A program made the translations under genes and the position numbers. The notes beneath the pieces are model-generated. The model was not told where the DNA came from and made no database searches. It was given only the letters and a program-made list of their open reading frames with translations. 64,000 nucleotides of DNA from Symbiodinium natans (Eukaryota > Sar > Dinophyceae > Suessiales > Symbiodiniaceae), in assembly GCA_905221605.1 (NCBI GenBank), contig CAJNDS010000332.1:5001-69000 (forward strand), written 5' to 3'. Within the stretch, counting starts at the first letter, position 1. Each line of letters opens with the position of its first letter. Shown here one piece after another: positions 44,640-56,274 of the stretch.

Positions 44640-47600
44640 GTGCACAGATCGGCTTGGTCTTCCGGGCATTTCTTGGGCGAAATCACGCTGCTCTTTTGCA
44701 CCAATTTCTTTGGGGGCCGCACGTTGCCAGGGACAAGGCGCCATCCACGACCGCTTTCTGAGCAGGACAGGAAGGCAGATAAGAGGCCGCTGCATGGGCA
44801 ACTCTCTCCTTGCAACTCTTCAAGCTATTCTTCTCTTGCCTTCTCTCTCCTTCTACTCTCCTTCTTCTTCTCTCTTCTCCCTCAGAGGCGACGCGGGGCC
44901 CCCGGCCACAGTCTGCTTGCACTTGGCGACCTGGAAACAGTTATCACTTGCATCACTTGCATCATCTCGCATGCCCAAGAAGCACCACCGTCTTCCAATC
45001 GATTACCCCAAGCTGCCTCCTTCTCGGTGCCGCGTGCAGTAACACGGGCTTTGTCCTGGCTTTGCACCACGTGGACACAGCTCCAACGAGCTGCGGGCTT
45101 GTGCCCTCTACTCTGCTCAGTCGCTTTCTGTTCCGCCTCGCTTCGCTGGATCGGGCTGTACCACTAAGGGTTGCAAAAGGGTAGCCAAATCCACATGTGT
45201 GCCGTCTGCACTCTACGACCAGACTGCTGAAAACCACATCCTTGCACCCTCGTATCCGAGCTCACTCTCAGTCGGACGGAACACTGAATCACAGGCACTC
45301 GGCTTCTGTCGCTGGCACTTCCGCTGCGGAACTGTCCCGCAAGAAGTAAGATGGGGACTGGGTCCGAGAAGCTTGGGTTTGAGTTGTCCCGCAAAGATAC
45401 ATTCTCGGTGGTATCCTGAGGCTTCCCAAGTCAGATGGCGTAGAAGGACCCCAAGGTCCGAGGCCGCCCAAATGGGACGCCCAAAAGGGATGCCGGATGC
45501 CGAAAGCAGGAGCGGTAGCCTGGCTACCTGTGCTGTACATCGCCCAAGCAGAGGCAACCCTGGCGACCCGCTGGTCGCGATACGGCGCGATAAAGCGCTG
45601 CGCTCTCCCCCACGTTGCGGGGCAGCGCTGCCCAGGCGCAGTATGCAGGATGGGTGCACAAGCTGAACGTTAGAGGCTCCTTTTCCACTACCCTTTCAAA
45701 CCCTCAGATCATCAAGTTTAAGAAGGTCTCATCACTTCCAAGACGGGCCGTATATGGGCTACACGCAGGCCTTGCAACTTTGTGAACGGGCCGATCGCTA
45801 AGCTGCCTCGACTCTCAGGCTACTCCGGCATCAAGCAGCATGCGCTGACAGCTTCAGGACAGCAACTTGCTTCGCAGAAGCGTGCAACTCGTAGCATGTG
45901 GTATGTTGTGGTATGATGTGGTATGCTCATTAGTGACCTTCTCGGTCTGCCGCCACGAAGCGTCTGGGTTGCAAAGAAACGCACACTGAGGTCTACACTT
46001 CAAAAAGCTGAAACCAATGGGGGCGCAGCAGGCTCCGGGCACGTTGTAGGACACCATAGGACAATAGGACACCGTAGGACATCGTAGGCATCGACATTCA
46101 CAGAGCCTCTTGTTCCGGAACCGAAAGCCCTAGAGGCCGCTCTGGCCACTCGACCGCTGGGACTGCGGGGCACAGCACGAACATGCACGAAGCACATCGC
46201 ATGTGGGGAGGATGCGGATGCTGACTATGCAGTATGCTAGAGATCCCGGCTGGCGCGAATTCCGAGGCTTGGGTCTGGGAGGTCAGCTGGATCGCCGGTC
46301 TCCAGACCACAGTAAGACAAAGGAATTCAAGTGCCGGGCTGCCGGAACTCAGAATCAGGCGCTTCACTTTCAATAATCCTGGTGTGTGGAGGAATCTAAG
46401 CTTTGCGGTTGAACTAAAGAGGTCACTTGAAAGGACTCAAGGCTCAAAGCTGCCGAGCTCAAAGCGAAGCCGGCAGAATCCGCAGAGCGCGGATGCAGCG
46501 TGTTGGAAGATGCTAGGGCGTCGATCGGCTCACCGCAAAAATCTTCTTCAACAAAGGAAATCACATTGGGGCACACGGCTTGAAGCTTCCCAATTAAACC
46601 ATATCACCGAGCCGAAGGCAAGCCCGTTAAACTATTGAGAAACATGCACAACAACTGCACACCTGAAACGCAGAGGGCCAACACAGTTGTGAGGCCATGC
46701 TTCGTACGGTGGATTCTGAAACTGATCCTTCCGATCTCTGGGAGCCAGCGATTTCCTGCAGTCCTACAGTGGGCTTAAGTTGGCCGGCTGTTGGCTGGGC
46801 CCCCAGGCAGCGTCGACACACACAACGGACCCTTACAGTCCAGGCCGCATGCCCTCACAAGCGCGCGGACCTGCAAACGCAAAAATGCTCGAAAGGGATG
46901 TATATCTGATGTACATGAGGGCGTCTTGCGAGTCATGGTGTGAATCTGCAGCATGTGGAGACCGGCGAAACCCCTACAAGACATGCAACAGAAAGACACA
47001 ACACGAAGCAAGACACCCAACTCGCGTGAGTCTAAGAGTCTATGAGTCGCGACTGGCAACCGAGAAGCGGTCGCGTGGTGGACGCTGCAGAAAGCAAATT
47101 CCTAAGAGCAAAAGGAAGCAAGAAAGAACAGGCACAGAGAAAGCCATGGCACGCGAGTTTCTCAAGCTTCCAGTGGTTGAGGCCACGGCCGGAATCCGAA
47201 CCGCGAAGACCTGCTCCAGGCATCACCATATGCAGCTTACTTTTACGCTACCACAATCCGCAAGTTACGCAAGTGACCACGTAGTTTTGGTTTTGGGAGG
47301 TCACTGCGAGAATATGCGCAAGTTCATGTCTTGACGCGTGTAGCTCAACAGGTGCCGTGCCCGACCTGCGCGGGTGGCCGATCTGCGGCTCCTGCCGTTG
47401 CTTGCTGAGCCTGACAACATCTGACAAACGAGACGACTTGAGAAAAGATGAGGGAAAACATAGGAAAACACAAGACAGCACTACTTAGCACTACTTCCAA
47501 GGGTGCGGGAGTGGTGCTGACAGGGTGCTGGACAGGGTGCTGGACAGGGTGCTGGACAGGGTGCTGGACAAGTGTCATGTCTAGGCCTTTTCAGGTCTCT

Positions 47601-47820
47601 CGCAAAGTCATCTCGAGTCTTTGTCAGCACAGCGGCTGAGATTGGGCAAATGAGGTCTCACTGGAATTCTCTGGACTAGACGTCGCAGCCTGCCAGACAA
47701 CGGCCACCTAACGCTTGGCGGCAGTAGTAGGAAACAACCCTCGCAACAGCTTCTGCTGCGTCCTTTACAGAAAAAAGAACATGCAATTTGGCGCTGGCAG
47801 AGCCCGCCAATATGGGCAGC
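44640..47820. other. No firm gene; short tandem repeats
   Basis: CT-rich tract at 44830-44885; GTGGTATG-type repeats at 45895-45926; TAGGACACC-type repeats at 46047-46090; five copies of the 12-mer ACAGGGTGCTGG at 47519-47570. Open frames at 45199-45666 and 46780-47334 (+) show no domain. No gene supported. Confidence 0.45.
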
Positions 47821-47828
47821 ACCCGCCG

Positions 47829-50800
47829 TTATCGGCAAGGATCTGCAATGCCCTTCTCAATCTCATCAAGCATTTCCATGATGCGCATCGACTCGGCCTT
47901 CGTGAACCTTCAGTGCAGAAGCTCGAGCTGCCAGCGCTCCTTCCCTCGATTGTGTGCTAGCTTCGAGCTACAGACTCAACAACTTCCGGCATGAAGATCA
48001 CGAAGTGGTTGGTCTCTCTTTTGTGTTTTGCCCTTTGGCGCCGGCGCCGAAACTCTCGGATGTTTTCAAAGTGCCGCCCAAGCATCTGAGGACATTCCTT
48101 GAGGCCAGCTGCCAGGCACCGATGCACGGCCTCTGCCTGCTCCAAAAGGAGGCTCCAGTAAAAAAAACTCGCCTAATGCCCGCCTGGTACAGGAAGCCGT
48201 GCTGGTTCACGTAATTCCAGCCGGCCGCAGGCAGCCCAGCCTCGCTTTGCCAGTCGCAGCCGAGCTCTCACCCAAGATCACGAGCTGCGCGCGTGCGCGC
48301 GCTCGCGCGCGCGCGCAGATAGCAGATGGCACGCGTTTTGCAGCAGAGAGGCGGGCTCCGGGACAGGGTATGTCACCTGCTCCACATGCGGCCTGTCAAA
48401 TGCAATCACCTTTGTCATCAGATTGCAAGAAGTATCTCACAGCCCATGCCGGAGATCCAATGTTAACGGTCTCCGAAACTATGGGAAGTTGAAAGCAAGG
48501 GCCAGCCAGTCAACTCTCAACATCAGCCAGCTCCCAACAGTTGTCTGCGCCTGACACCATTTTGCGCAGTGGACGTGTGGCCTTGTGGCTCGTTCCAACA
48601 TTGCCTGAGCTGCACACAACAAAAATAGGAAAACAACACGCACCTCGCTGTCGAGTCGCTCGGTTGTCAGTCGGATGGTGATGCGGGATGGATGCATGGC
48701 CCAGTTGTCCAGAGTGATGCGGCCCTTTGTCCCAATGACCTGGCAATGCTTAGGGTGGCTCCTTTGGGCTGCAGGGCACCAAAAAAACCAAGAAACCTGT
48801 TCTCAATACGGTCGGCGACCCGATAAGAACCTTCGCTCTCTAAAAACCCAGAAAAAATCCAAATCCTGAATACGCTACACTACCGAGAAAAAAAAAAACT
48901 GACAAAAAGAACCCTTGAAATCCCTGCCTCGCACACCTCCGGCACTTCGCAGGCCCAGCTCGGAAAGGAGAGCACGGCAGCACCTCTCGCGCCACATCCC
49001 CCGGCCCCGTACTTTGGGTGTTTAGAGTTTCAGGTTGAGGGTTTCAGGGTTTGGGATCTAAAAGCTGACATAAGCTGACCAAGCGAAGAGGATCCCTCCC
49101 TTTGTGGACTTGTTGGTCCTGTGGGGATGCTTCCCAGTTCTCAGCATGGGGAAGCCCGGCAAGGCTTTAAATGGCCCCGGCGGTAGCGACACCAGGGTTG
49201 GAACAAAAACCATCGATTCCAAAGTGATGAAGGTCTCGATATTCATGATGCTGCAGTCGGTGGACTCTTTTGTGCTCGCACAAATTGGGTGCACAATCAT
49301 CTCAGCCATTTTAAACGGCTGCTGGAGAAACTGTCCGCTTGTTTCTCCCACAACAGTCTTTACCAGCTGAGATGATCGTGCACCCAACTTGACTTGAGCA
49401 TATATTCCAACCTCGAGCTTATGAGTCAGGAACAGAGCCTGATGGCAGATCTGAAGTCTGCACTTTCGGATTTTTTTGTGCATCGGCCAAGATGCAAGTC
49501 CCCTGGAGCCCTTGGGGATACCCCGGGCACAAGCCGGACCAAGCCAGGTACGACCACCACGCAACTTTGGATGAAGGTTGAGTCGGTTACAAGTGTCGGG
49601 AGCGGGCCGAGGGTGTGTTGGGAACAGGGGGGGCGCGTGTTGGGAACTGGGCAGGCGTGAGTCAGGAACGCAGGGGGGGTGAGTCGGGAACAGGGCCCAT
49701 GTGTACAGCACGCCCGCGGTTGAGTTGGGAAAGGCTGGCCCCCAGAATTGGGTTTCGGAGTGATGACCCTACTCTGCAGGTTTGTTTTAAGTCCTCTTTC
49801 GACGACTTGGAGTTGGGTCTACAGTCTTCTTTTCAGCTTCCAAAGGGGAGACTTTACGAGGGGAACACATCCGATGTGTCATGTACCCGCACACCAATTC
49901 GGCGTGTTGGTGTGCGGGTTCATGACACGTCGGATGTGTTCGCCTCGTAAAGTCTCCCCTTTGGAAGCTGAAAAGAAGACTGTAGACCCAACTCCAAGTC
50001 GTCGAAAGAGGACTTAAAACAAACCTGCAGAGTAGGGTCATCACTCCGAAACCCAATTCTGGGGGCCAGCCTTTCCCAACTCAACCGCGGGCGTGCTGTA
50101 CACATGGGCCCTGTTCCCGACTCACCCCCCTTGCGTTCCCGACTCACGCCTGCCCTGTTCCCAACACGCACCCCCCCTGTTCTCAACACGCGTGTGCGCA
50201 ACAAACCCCAGTTGCAACCAACACGACTAACATTCACGCAACTTTCACTGAGCTGCGCTCCACCAGGAAGCTTGACCCTCTTCGCCAACGGGCCCACAGA
50301 GCCCTCTCATCGGCTCAGGATCTTCTATCAAGCTACCATCACAGGCGATGAAATATTTGCATCTACGTAACTTTATCGCATGTGGTGGTTGCCTCTCCTC
50401 AAAATGCTATGGCCTAAGTTCCTGAAGAGCAACCCAGGAGCGATACTTGAGGTTCCTTAAGATCCTTCCCCGACCTCGGCCGTCGTAGTGGATCACGGCC
50501 CCTCCGCCTGTGCCACCAGTTCCTGCCGACACCACTGCTGTCGGCGCGGTGGACCCGAAGAAGAGGGGTGCATACTGCACCGCGTAGCAGATCTCGGGAA
50601 AATCTGCCTGCGAGGCCCACGGAGCAATGCAGCCCGTCTATCTCACACCCGACAATCACGCAGCTCACGCATGCCACGCAGCCACGTCAAGGTATGCAGC
50701 AGCTGAGGGATGCCTGTACCATCCGCACCTCACCGATGGTGCCTGGAAAAGTTTGGTACCAACACACATTCGCAGGCCCCGCATGCAAAGAATGGACATT

Positions 50801-52429
50801 CTTGCCTTACAAGCCTTGCGCACACACACACACACACACGCTCACCACTCACTCTCAGTCTCGCTCTCGCTCGCACTCTCACTCTCACTCACACTCACGC
50901 TCACACTCCCTGAATGTCTTGACAGGGTTCCCGAATTGTCTGGCCCAAATCCCGAATTCGCACTGTTACCGCCTCGTGCCTGAATTGCCTTCCAGAGTCC
51001 CTGAAGTTTGTGCCCGAATTTCAGGGGCAGTTCCTGAATGGAACTACACACGCCCACACCCACGCCCACGCCCATGCCCGCGCCCACCCCCACACCCACG
51101 CCCACAACCATACCAACACCCACACACCCACCCACTCAGTCACGCCGTCTTGCATCCGACAGACAGAACAAGAGAGCTCATCTTAGACGCGAGAACGCAT
51201 GGCAAAGAAAGTGCACTAGAACCCGAATGACTACAGAAAGCAACGAAAGCAACGAAAGCAACTGCAAAAAAGGCAGATCTGTAAAACTCCAAGTCTCCAA
51301 GTCCAAGCGGCCCAACTCGATGGCCGCCCGTGCGTGCTCCACAGCTGGAAAGTAGCGCGTCCACATACCTAGCACGGGTCAATCAAGAGAAGACGTTCAA
51401 GGGAAGACCCAGAGTGCATAAGAAGAGTATCTGCAAGAGCACTGCAGAGCACTCCTGCAGAGGACTCCTGCAGAGCACTCCTCAGCCAAGAGTCCTTCGA
51501 TCAGCGCAACGTCTCTGGCCTCTTCAAAAGAGAGAAGACTCAGAAGACTTCTGTTCTCAGTAAGATATCGCAGCTTTTCAATGAGCAGTTCCCGACCTCG
51601 GCTGCAGCGTACAGCTCCGCAGCATCTGCCGCAGTTGTGGCCAAAGGCTTCTCGCAGAGGACCTCAGAGGAAGGCAGAGGTCACGATGGAGGGTGTTAAA
51701 AGAAGAGGGGCTTCTCGTCAGGGTTCTCACATGCCACGAGCCCGAACGCCACCCCAGAAAAACTGAAGCCATCTGAAACGCTCGTTCTACCTTGCGCTGA
51801 CTTTCCTGCGCCTGACTGGAGCGGTAATTAAGATGCAGACAGCAAGCTTTGCTTATCTTCGAGAGAATCAATCGAGTCTCTCAGAAGCTTGTCTATGGCC
51901 AAGCCACATGCTTTCCAGCACTTATCGCCATTAGCACCTGCTCCTCAACGTTCAGAAACGTGAGAGGACTGGTAATGACTTCTAAGATGACTTGAGCTGG
52001 TCCCGCAGCCTGCCATCACTGCCGAACGAAATTATCGGTAAAAACTACAGCCGCAGGCCTTGTGCAGAGAGGTGATGGTCCCGATGTAGATAATGTCCAC
52101 ATCTGGGTCTGCAACGAGTGCCTGGTAGTCTGGTGCCACTCGCTCCACACCATGACTTGCAGCAAACCTCAGAAGAACACGGGGGCTTCGTCGCTTCGTC
52201 GCTTCGTCGACACGACTGCAAGTCCCCCCTGCCGAGGCACTTGGAAGCTTTCGCCTCATCCCGCGCGGCGCAGGATTGCAGCACGGCACCAGGCACCTCC
52301 TGCCATGCAAACCCCAAACAGGAAGCACAGCTGGTCCCAAGTCCCGAGAACTTGCCTTCAGGCACTTGCACCAGTCTGAGGAAATGGGCCCACAGCCCAG
52401 GATGCCCCAGCGAAGCTTGAAGGACACGT
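47829..52429 (-). CDS. Trans-1,2-dihydrobenzene-1,2-diol dehydrogenase-like (Gfo/Idh/MocA family), 11 exons
   Basis: Exons in order: 52356-52429 (LRWGILGCGPISSDWCKCLK, the NAD(P) Rossmann GxGxI); 52233-52299 (GAVLQSCAARDEAKASK); 52059-52167 (GVERVAPDYQAL, PDVDIIYIGT); 51908-51943 (EQVLMAISAGKH); 51597-51662 (VLCEKPLATTAADAAELYAA, the EKP catalytic-lysine motif); 51303-51368 (MWTRYFPAVEHARAAIELG); 50475-50607 (FPEICYAVQYAPLFFG); 48654-48739 (VIGTKGRITLDNW, PSRITIRLTTERLDSE); 48184-48220 (NQHGFLYQ); 48086-48136 (AEAVHRCLAAGLKECPQ); 47829-47907 (SMRIMEMLDEIEKGIAD), stop TAA at 47829. Order and motifs match the DHDH/xylose-dehydrogenase branch, which oxidises dihydrodiols or D-xylose with NADP. 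The spliced phase GKH|VLCEK fits. An exon between 50475 and 48739 is probably missed. The first ATG was not found: 52427 is GTG, so an upstream exon may exist. Donors include GCAAGT and GCCTGC. Confidence 0.9.
48291..48318. repeat. Alternating purine-pyrimidine GC tract
   Basis: GCGCGTGCGCGCGCTCGCGCGCGCGCGCAG; sequence of the kind that can adopt Z-DNA. Lies between two DHDH exons. Confidence 0.85.
49285..49387. mobile_element. Small MITE-like inverted repeat element, 103 bp
   Basis: TTGGGTGCACAATCATCTCA begins a 22-base arm (49285-49306) that is repeated inverted, with one mismatch, at 49366-49387. The 59-base spacer contains a second hairpin (GGAGAAAC...GTTTCTCC). Sits in a DHDH intron. Confidence 0.75.
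49565..50240. mobile_element. Large foldback palindrome, ~340-bp arms, 9-bp loop
   Basis: The sequence from about 49565 to 49897 returns as its reverse complement from 49907 to about 50240; the loop is TTCGGCGTG. Inner arms differ at only a few positions; the outer 60 bases are more diverged and rich in GGGAACAGG/GGGTGAGTC units. Both strands therefore give almost the same 89-codon ORF (49748-50017 + and 49787-50056 -), which is a by-product. In a DHDH intron. Foldback transposon or recent inverted duplication. Confidence 0.93.
50820..51135. repeat. (CA)n, CTCACT and CCCACG-type simple repeats
   Basis: (CA)n at 50820-50840, CTCTCACTCTCGCTCGCACT-type units at 50841-50912, and CCCACGCCCAC units at 51049-51132, all in the DHDH intron between 50607 and 51303. 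Confidence 0.9.
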
Positions 52430-52651
52430 CCTCATATTGGACGGATCAAGCTTCTTTGGCTTATGATCTTCCATGCTGCAGCGACAATCAACGTGCAAGA
52501 GTTCTGCACAAACAGTCGTCAGAGACCGCAGATTTTTGTGAGATCCCGCGCAAGGCCGCATCCTCCGGCCGGGTGAGGCCAAGGCGGATGTCCAGTGGCG
52601 TCGCCATGCGGCGGCGGCGGTCCCAGCTCTTGCTCCCTGAGCACAGTTGGA

Positions 52652-52762
52652 GTGTGAGAGAGAGAGAGAGAAAAAAAAAAGAGAGAGATAGAGAGAAAGA
52701 GAAAGAGAAAGAGGAGGTAGAGAGAGAGGGAGGGAGGGAGGGAGGGAGGGAGAGAGAGAGTG
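52652..52762. repeat. (GA)n/GGGA purine tract
   Basis: About 110 bp of AGAGAG, GAAAGA and GAGGGAGG. A 9-mer repeat GCCGCTGTC (four copies) follows at 52850-52890. Between the kinase and DHDH genes. Confidence 0.95.
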
Positions 52763-53280
52763 GTGTTCTCGTTGGTGTTCAGTCTTTGGACCAAGCTCCC
52801 GGCCATCGTGGCAGTTGCAGGGTGCCTGCTTTGTCCAGCTGCCCAGTGCTGCCGCTGTCGCCGCTGTCGCCGCTGTCGCCGCCGCTGTCACTCGGAGAGA
52901 AGGCCGCAGCACCGAGTGCAGACGCCACATGGCAAAGCCAGTCGGGCACAGGACAGCAATCGGCACACAGCCTCCTTCAGAATCTGGGTGCGGGATTAGA
53001 CACAGGCTGTCTACGTCTGCTGCATGTTCAGTAAGGAAGGCTACCATCTAAGGGCCAGCGGATAACCAAAGAACTGGTGCTCGAAGGAGCATCTGCGCAA
53101 GCATTTGCGTGGGCGGGCAGCTGAGGGTAGGGGAAGGGCATGGAAGGGCCAAGCGCTGCAGAGCCAGGTGTGGAGATGTAATCCCATGGCAACCCCATGG
53201 TGACACATGGTGACACATGGTGACAAAGTGACAACTTCACATCACACCACACTTGTCACACAACTGAACAAAACCCCAGC

Positions 53281-54843
53281 CTGGCGATGAGGGACTCGTG
53301 CGTCATCTTGTAGGCTTCAGCCGGCAGCATCCGCTCTTTGGGGTTCTGCAGCAGAGAAAACATAACTGCAAAACCATCCCAAAATTCACGTTGCCGATGA
53401 ATCAGCCATGACCACGCACTGGCAAAACACCTTGTGCAGCAAGCCCTTCACGGCTTCAGCAACGTCTGCAGGCGTGTCTTGAGGAAGCTTGTTTGGCGGG
53501 TCTTGCACCTTGGTTGCATGTCGAACTGTCTGGAGAGGAGTGGAGCTGCCTCTAAACCCGTTCTGCGCATAGTTCACCAGGCCTACTTTGGGCTCACCAT
53601 ATTTCACCGTAGCTTGGCCACGGACTGGCCATTCAATAGCTCTCACATGCGCCTCTCTTGGAAGGCCCTGACCCCCCTTTACCCTCACTTTTCCCCTCAA
53701 GCTGTCCCAGGCCACGATTTTCATCCGCAGCGTGGTGTCGTCGCGAGCCTCGAAAGGACGGCGCAGCGCAGCCACTTTGAAGGAGACGACCTCAGACACA
53801 AAGCGACAAGGACACCGAAATCCTGTCCCTGACTCCTTGGACTTGCATCTCCACGCAACGGACACTCATCCTTAATTCTAACTGATTCTAAGCACATGGA
53901 CTCTACATCGCAGGCCGCGCTGCTCCCAAACACCATGCATCTGCCGCCGGACTGTGGCAACCGCCGCAAGCAATCTCCTGAGTATTGGATTCTAGCCCGG
54001 TGCATGACAGAGCTGCTTTCTTGTCAACAGCGCTTGCGCCGTTATCGGTAGTTCAAGACCGAGAAGACTTTGTCAAGTTGAAACACAGCAATGCACTGGT
54101 GCGTCGAACCTCACGGCACTGTTTAATTCACCCCTGACACCGAAAAATCACCAGTCATGTAGCCAAGCTGCTGGTGGCAAGTAGCTCGGCGTGCCTGTCC
54201 GATTCTGGGGCCTACTGCAACATGCCGCATACACTATACGCTCGAAATAAAGCTCGACAGACTCTGAACAGCACGATCCATATGATGAATATTCGCAACA
54301 TTTCCAAAACTATCTCCATGCTATCAACTTTATCATTCCTGTCATTGATAAAGACTATCAAGATGATTGAAAATTTCAAAAGATTGTCAGCATTCCCTAC
54401 ATTTTCAACACATGTACCAACACTGTCGACCTTATCGAGAGTGCTAGGAATGACCAACATGAACTACCAGCAGCATCAATACCGCCAACATTATCATCGA
54501 TGCTCTGAGCCGCTTATCATCCGTAAGGTAGTTGCGTGGTCCCTTAGTATGGGCCCGTAATTGGGGAACCCGTCTATACCCCTTATGCACCAAACAACGG
54601 AGGCCTAGCGCTTCCTTGCTCTCCTCGAGGCCGTAGATGGGGCAGGCGAGGCCGAAGTCGGCCAAGACGATGCGCTCCTCTACAAGGGAATCTCTCGCAA
54701 CAGTCGTAACCATAGCAGGAATCATGGAAAACGATGCGAATGATGATCCTGATGTCATAAGAATAAACAAAATGGGTGGGGCAAAGAACGATAACAAAAC
54801 AGGATGATGCTGACGATGATGATGATGACGATGATGATGATGC

Positions 54844-54878
<35 letters not shown>

Positions 54879-54943
54879 TTTGAGGATAAGGATGAGGATG
54901 ATGATGATGATGATGATCATGATGATGATGATGATGATGATGC

Positions 54944-54981
<38 letters not shown>

Positions 54982-55209
54982 CTGGTTCTCGATGGGGAGG
55001 AGGAGACAAATCATAACCATATCAGGAAAAGTAACATGAACAACAAACATGCTAGCGCTGGATAATAGAAAAGTTGAACGTGCAGGGAGAGGTGACCTCT
55101 GCATGAACTCAAGTTCAACCAGTTGGGCTTGATTCGACGGCGACTGGGGCCGATGCAGAGTTTTGGGAAAGGAGGATGTTGGCACACTTCACGTCGCGGT
55201 GGAGGAAGC
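53281..55209 (-). CDS. Protein kinase, five exons recognised
   Basis: Exons in order: about 55150-55209 (FLHRDVKCANILLSQNSA, catalytic loop HRDVKxxN); about 54608-54679 (ERIVLADFGLACPIYGLEES, metal-binding DFG); about 53715-53785 (LRRPFEARDDTTLRMKIVA, subdomain X); 53431-53465 (VAEAVKGLLHK; donor GTGTTT); 53281-53345 (NPKERMLPAEAYKM, subdomain XI with its Arg; acceptor CTGCAG, donor GCTGGG). The last two join in phase into LLHKNPKERM, a textbook kinase C-lobe. The catalytic residues seen are intact, so it should be an active Ser/Thr kinase; the PFEA...KI wording recalls NEK kinases but this is not decisive. The APE exon and the glycine-loop and VAIK exons were not found; the N-lobe may be lost in or above the assembly gap at 55416. 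A (GAT)n array lies in the HRD-DFG intron. Confidence 0.85.
54808..54985. repeat. (GAT)n/(ATC)n trinucleotide array
   Basis: About 180 bp of GATGAT units with GCT, GAC and AAG breaks; lies in the kinase intron between the HRD and DFG exons. Spurious poly-Met/Asp/His ORFs arise from it. A shorter GAT-rich patch recurs at 55705-55735. Confidence 0.95.
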
Positions 55210-55307
55210 CTGCCCGTCACAGCCACACAAAGCTTGCAACAATGGCAAGCAAGGCCGAGGCTTGAATTTGATCGCAGCCCCGGCGCTCTGATAAAAGCTC
55301 TGATCTC

Positions 55308-55515
55308 TGCTTCCCCCTCTCCTCCCTCTCTCCCTCTTTCCTCTCTCCCTCTCTCCCTCTCTCCCTCCCTCCCTCCCTCCGTCTCTCCCTCTCTCCCTCT
55401 CTCCCTCTCTCCCTCNNNNNNNNNNNNNNNNNNNNNNNNNNNNNNNNNNNNNNNNNNNNNNNNNNNNNNNNNNNNNNNNNNNNNNNNNNNNNNNNNNNNN
55501 NNNNNNNNNNNNNNN
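55308..55515. other. CT-rich repeat followed by a 100-N assembly gap
   Basis: CCCTCTCTCC/CCTCCCTC units from 55308 to 55415, then 100 Ns (55416-55515). The gap was probably caused by the repeat; its true size is unknown. Confidence 0.97.
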
Positions 55516-56270
55516 TCAAAAAGAGAAAAATGGATATTCTTGGATATAGACGTCTCTCTGAATATTCTGCCTAATACTTTTGGGCGTAATTACCGCTTGC
55601 TCTCGAAAGGATGAATTAAATGGGGAGATTTGCATTCGCTCTCGATGGGGAGACCACGAACGGAGACACAATCGTAAAATCCAATGAAAGCTTGAGGAAG
55701 ATGTTGATGGTGTTGATGATGCTGATGATGACGACGGCGAGGGGGCCGACAGAAGGAATCCGTGGCATGGCACAGAAGCTCGAACAAACTTTTCCGCATG
55801 CGCCAGGCTGCGCAGTGGCGTCCGCTATATGGGGAGCGCCAACTGCACCTCGCTGCGATGTCGGGAACAAAACCCATGACATGACAGGAAAGCCCTACGT
55901 TGCCCACGAACCGTCAGGCGCTCGCTTTCTGCTCCATCTCAGGTGCTTTTGGGGAAGTAGTCGTAAGCCACCTGGGTTCCAGAAGCCCAGGTAGACTCAC
56001 CTGCAGGGATGCAATACGGATCTTCCTCAGTCTCGGCTTTGGTCCGGGATCTCGGAAATCTCCGAGCCACGAACCAAAGTCAAGCGCTGAAGATGCGGGG
56101 TTGGGCTACAGTTAGGCGCTAGAAGCCTCACGGTGCGGCACTGTCCTTACGGTTTTGACATTGCACTTATCAACAGGGGCCTCTCACCACTGGATCGGCT
56201 GAGGGCACGATTGAGAACTTAATCAGAGCTTGGCACCAACCCTAAAGCACACAAAGCACGTGTTTCGGAT
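55516..56270. other. No supported gene
   Basis: Expected place for the 5' exons of the kinase gene, but none could be recognised. No other feature. Confidence 0.45.
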
Positions 56271-56274
56271 TCAG

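Noticed and set aside
47338-47400. TAGCTCAACAGGT, tRNA A-box-like
   Set aside because: No matching B box or cloverleaf follows.
49748-50056. Two nearly identical 89-codon ORFs on opposite strands
   Set aside because: They are the two arms of the palindrome read from each side, not a conserved gene pair.
52358-53047. 229-codon minus ORF
   Set aside because: Runs through the purine repeat and partly over dehydrogenase exon 1 in the wrong frame.
54583-55185. His-, Ser- or Met/Asp-rich ORFs
   Set aside because: Products of the (GAT)n array in a kinase intron.
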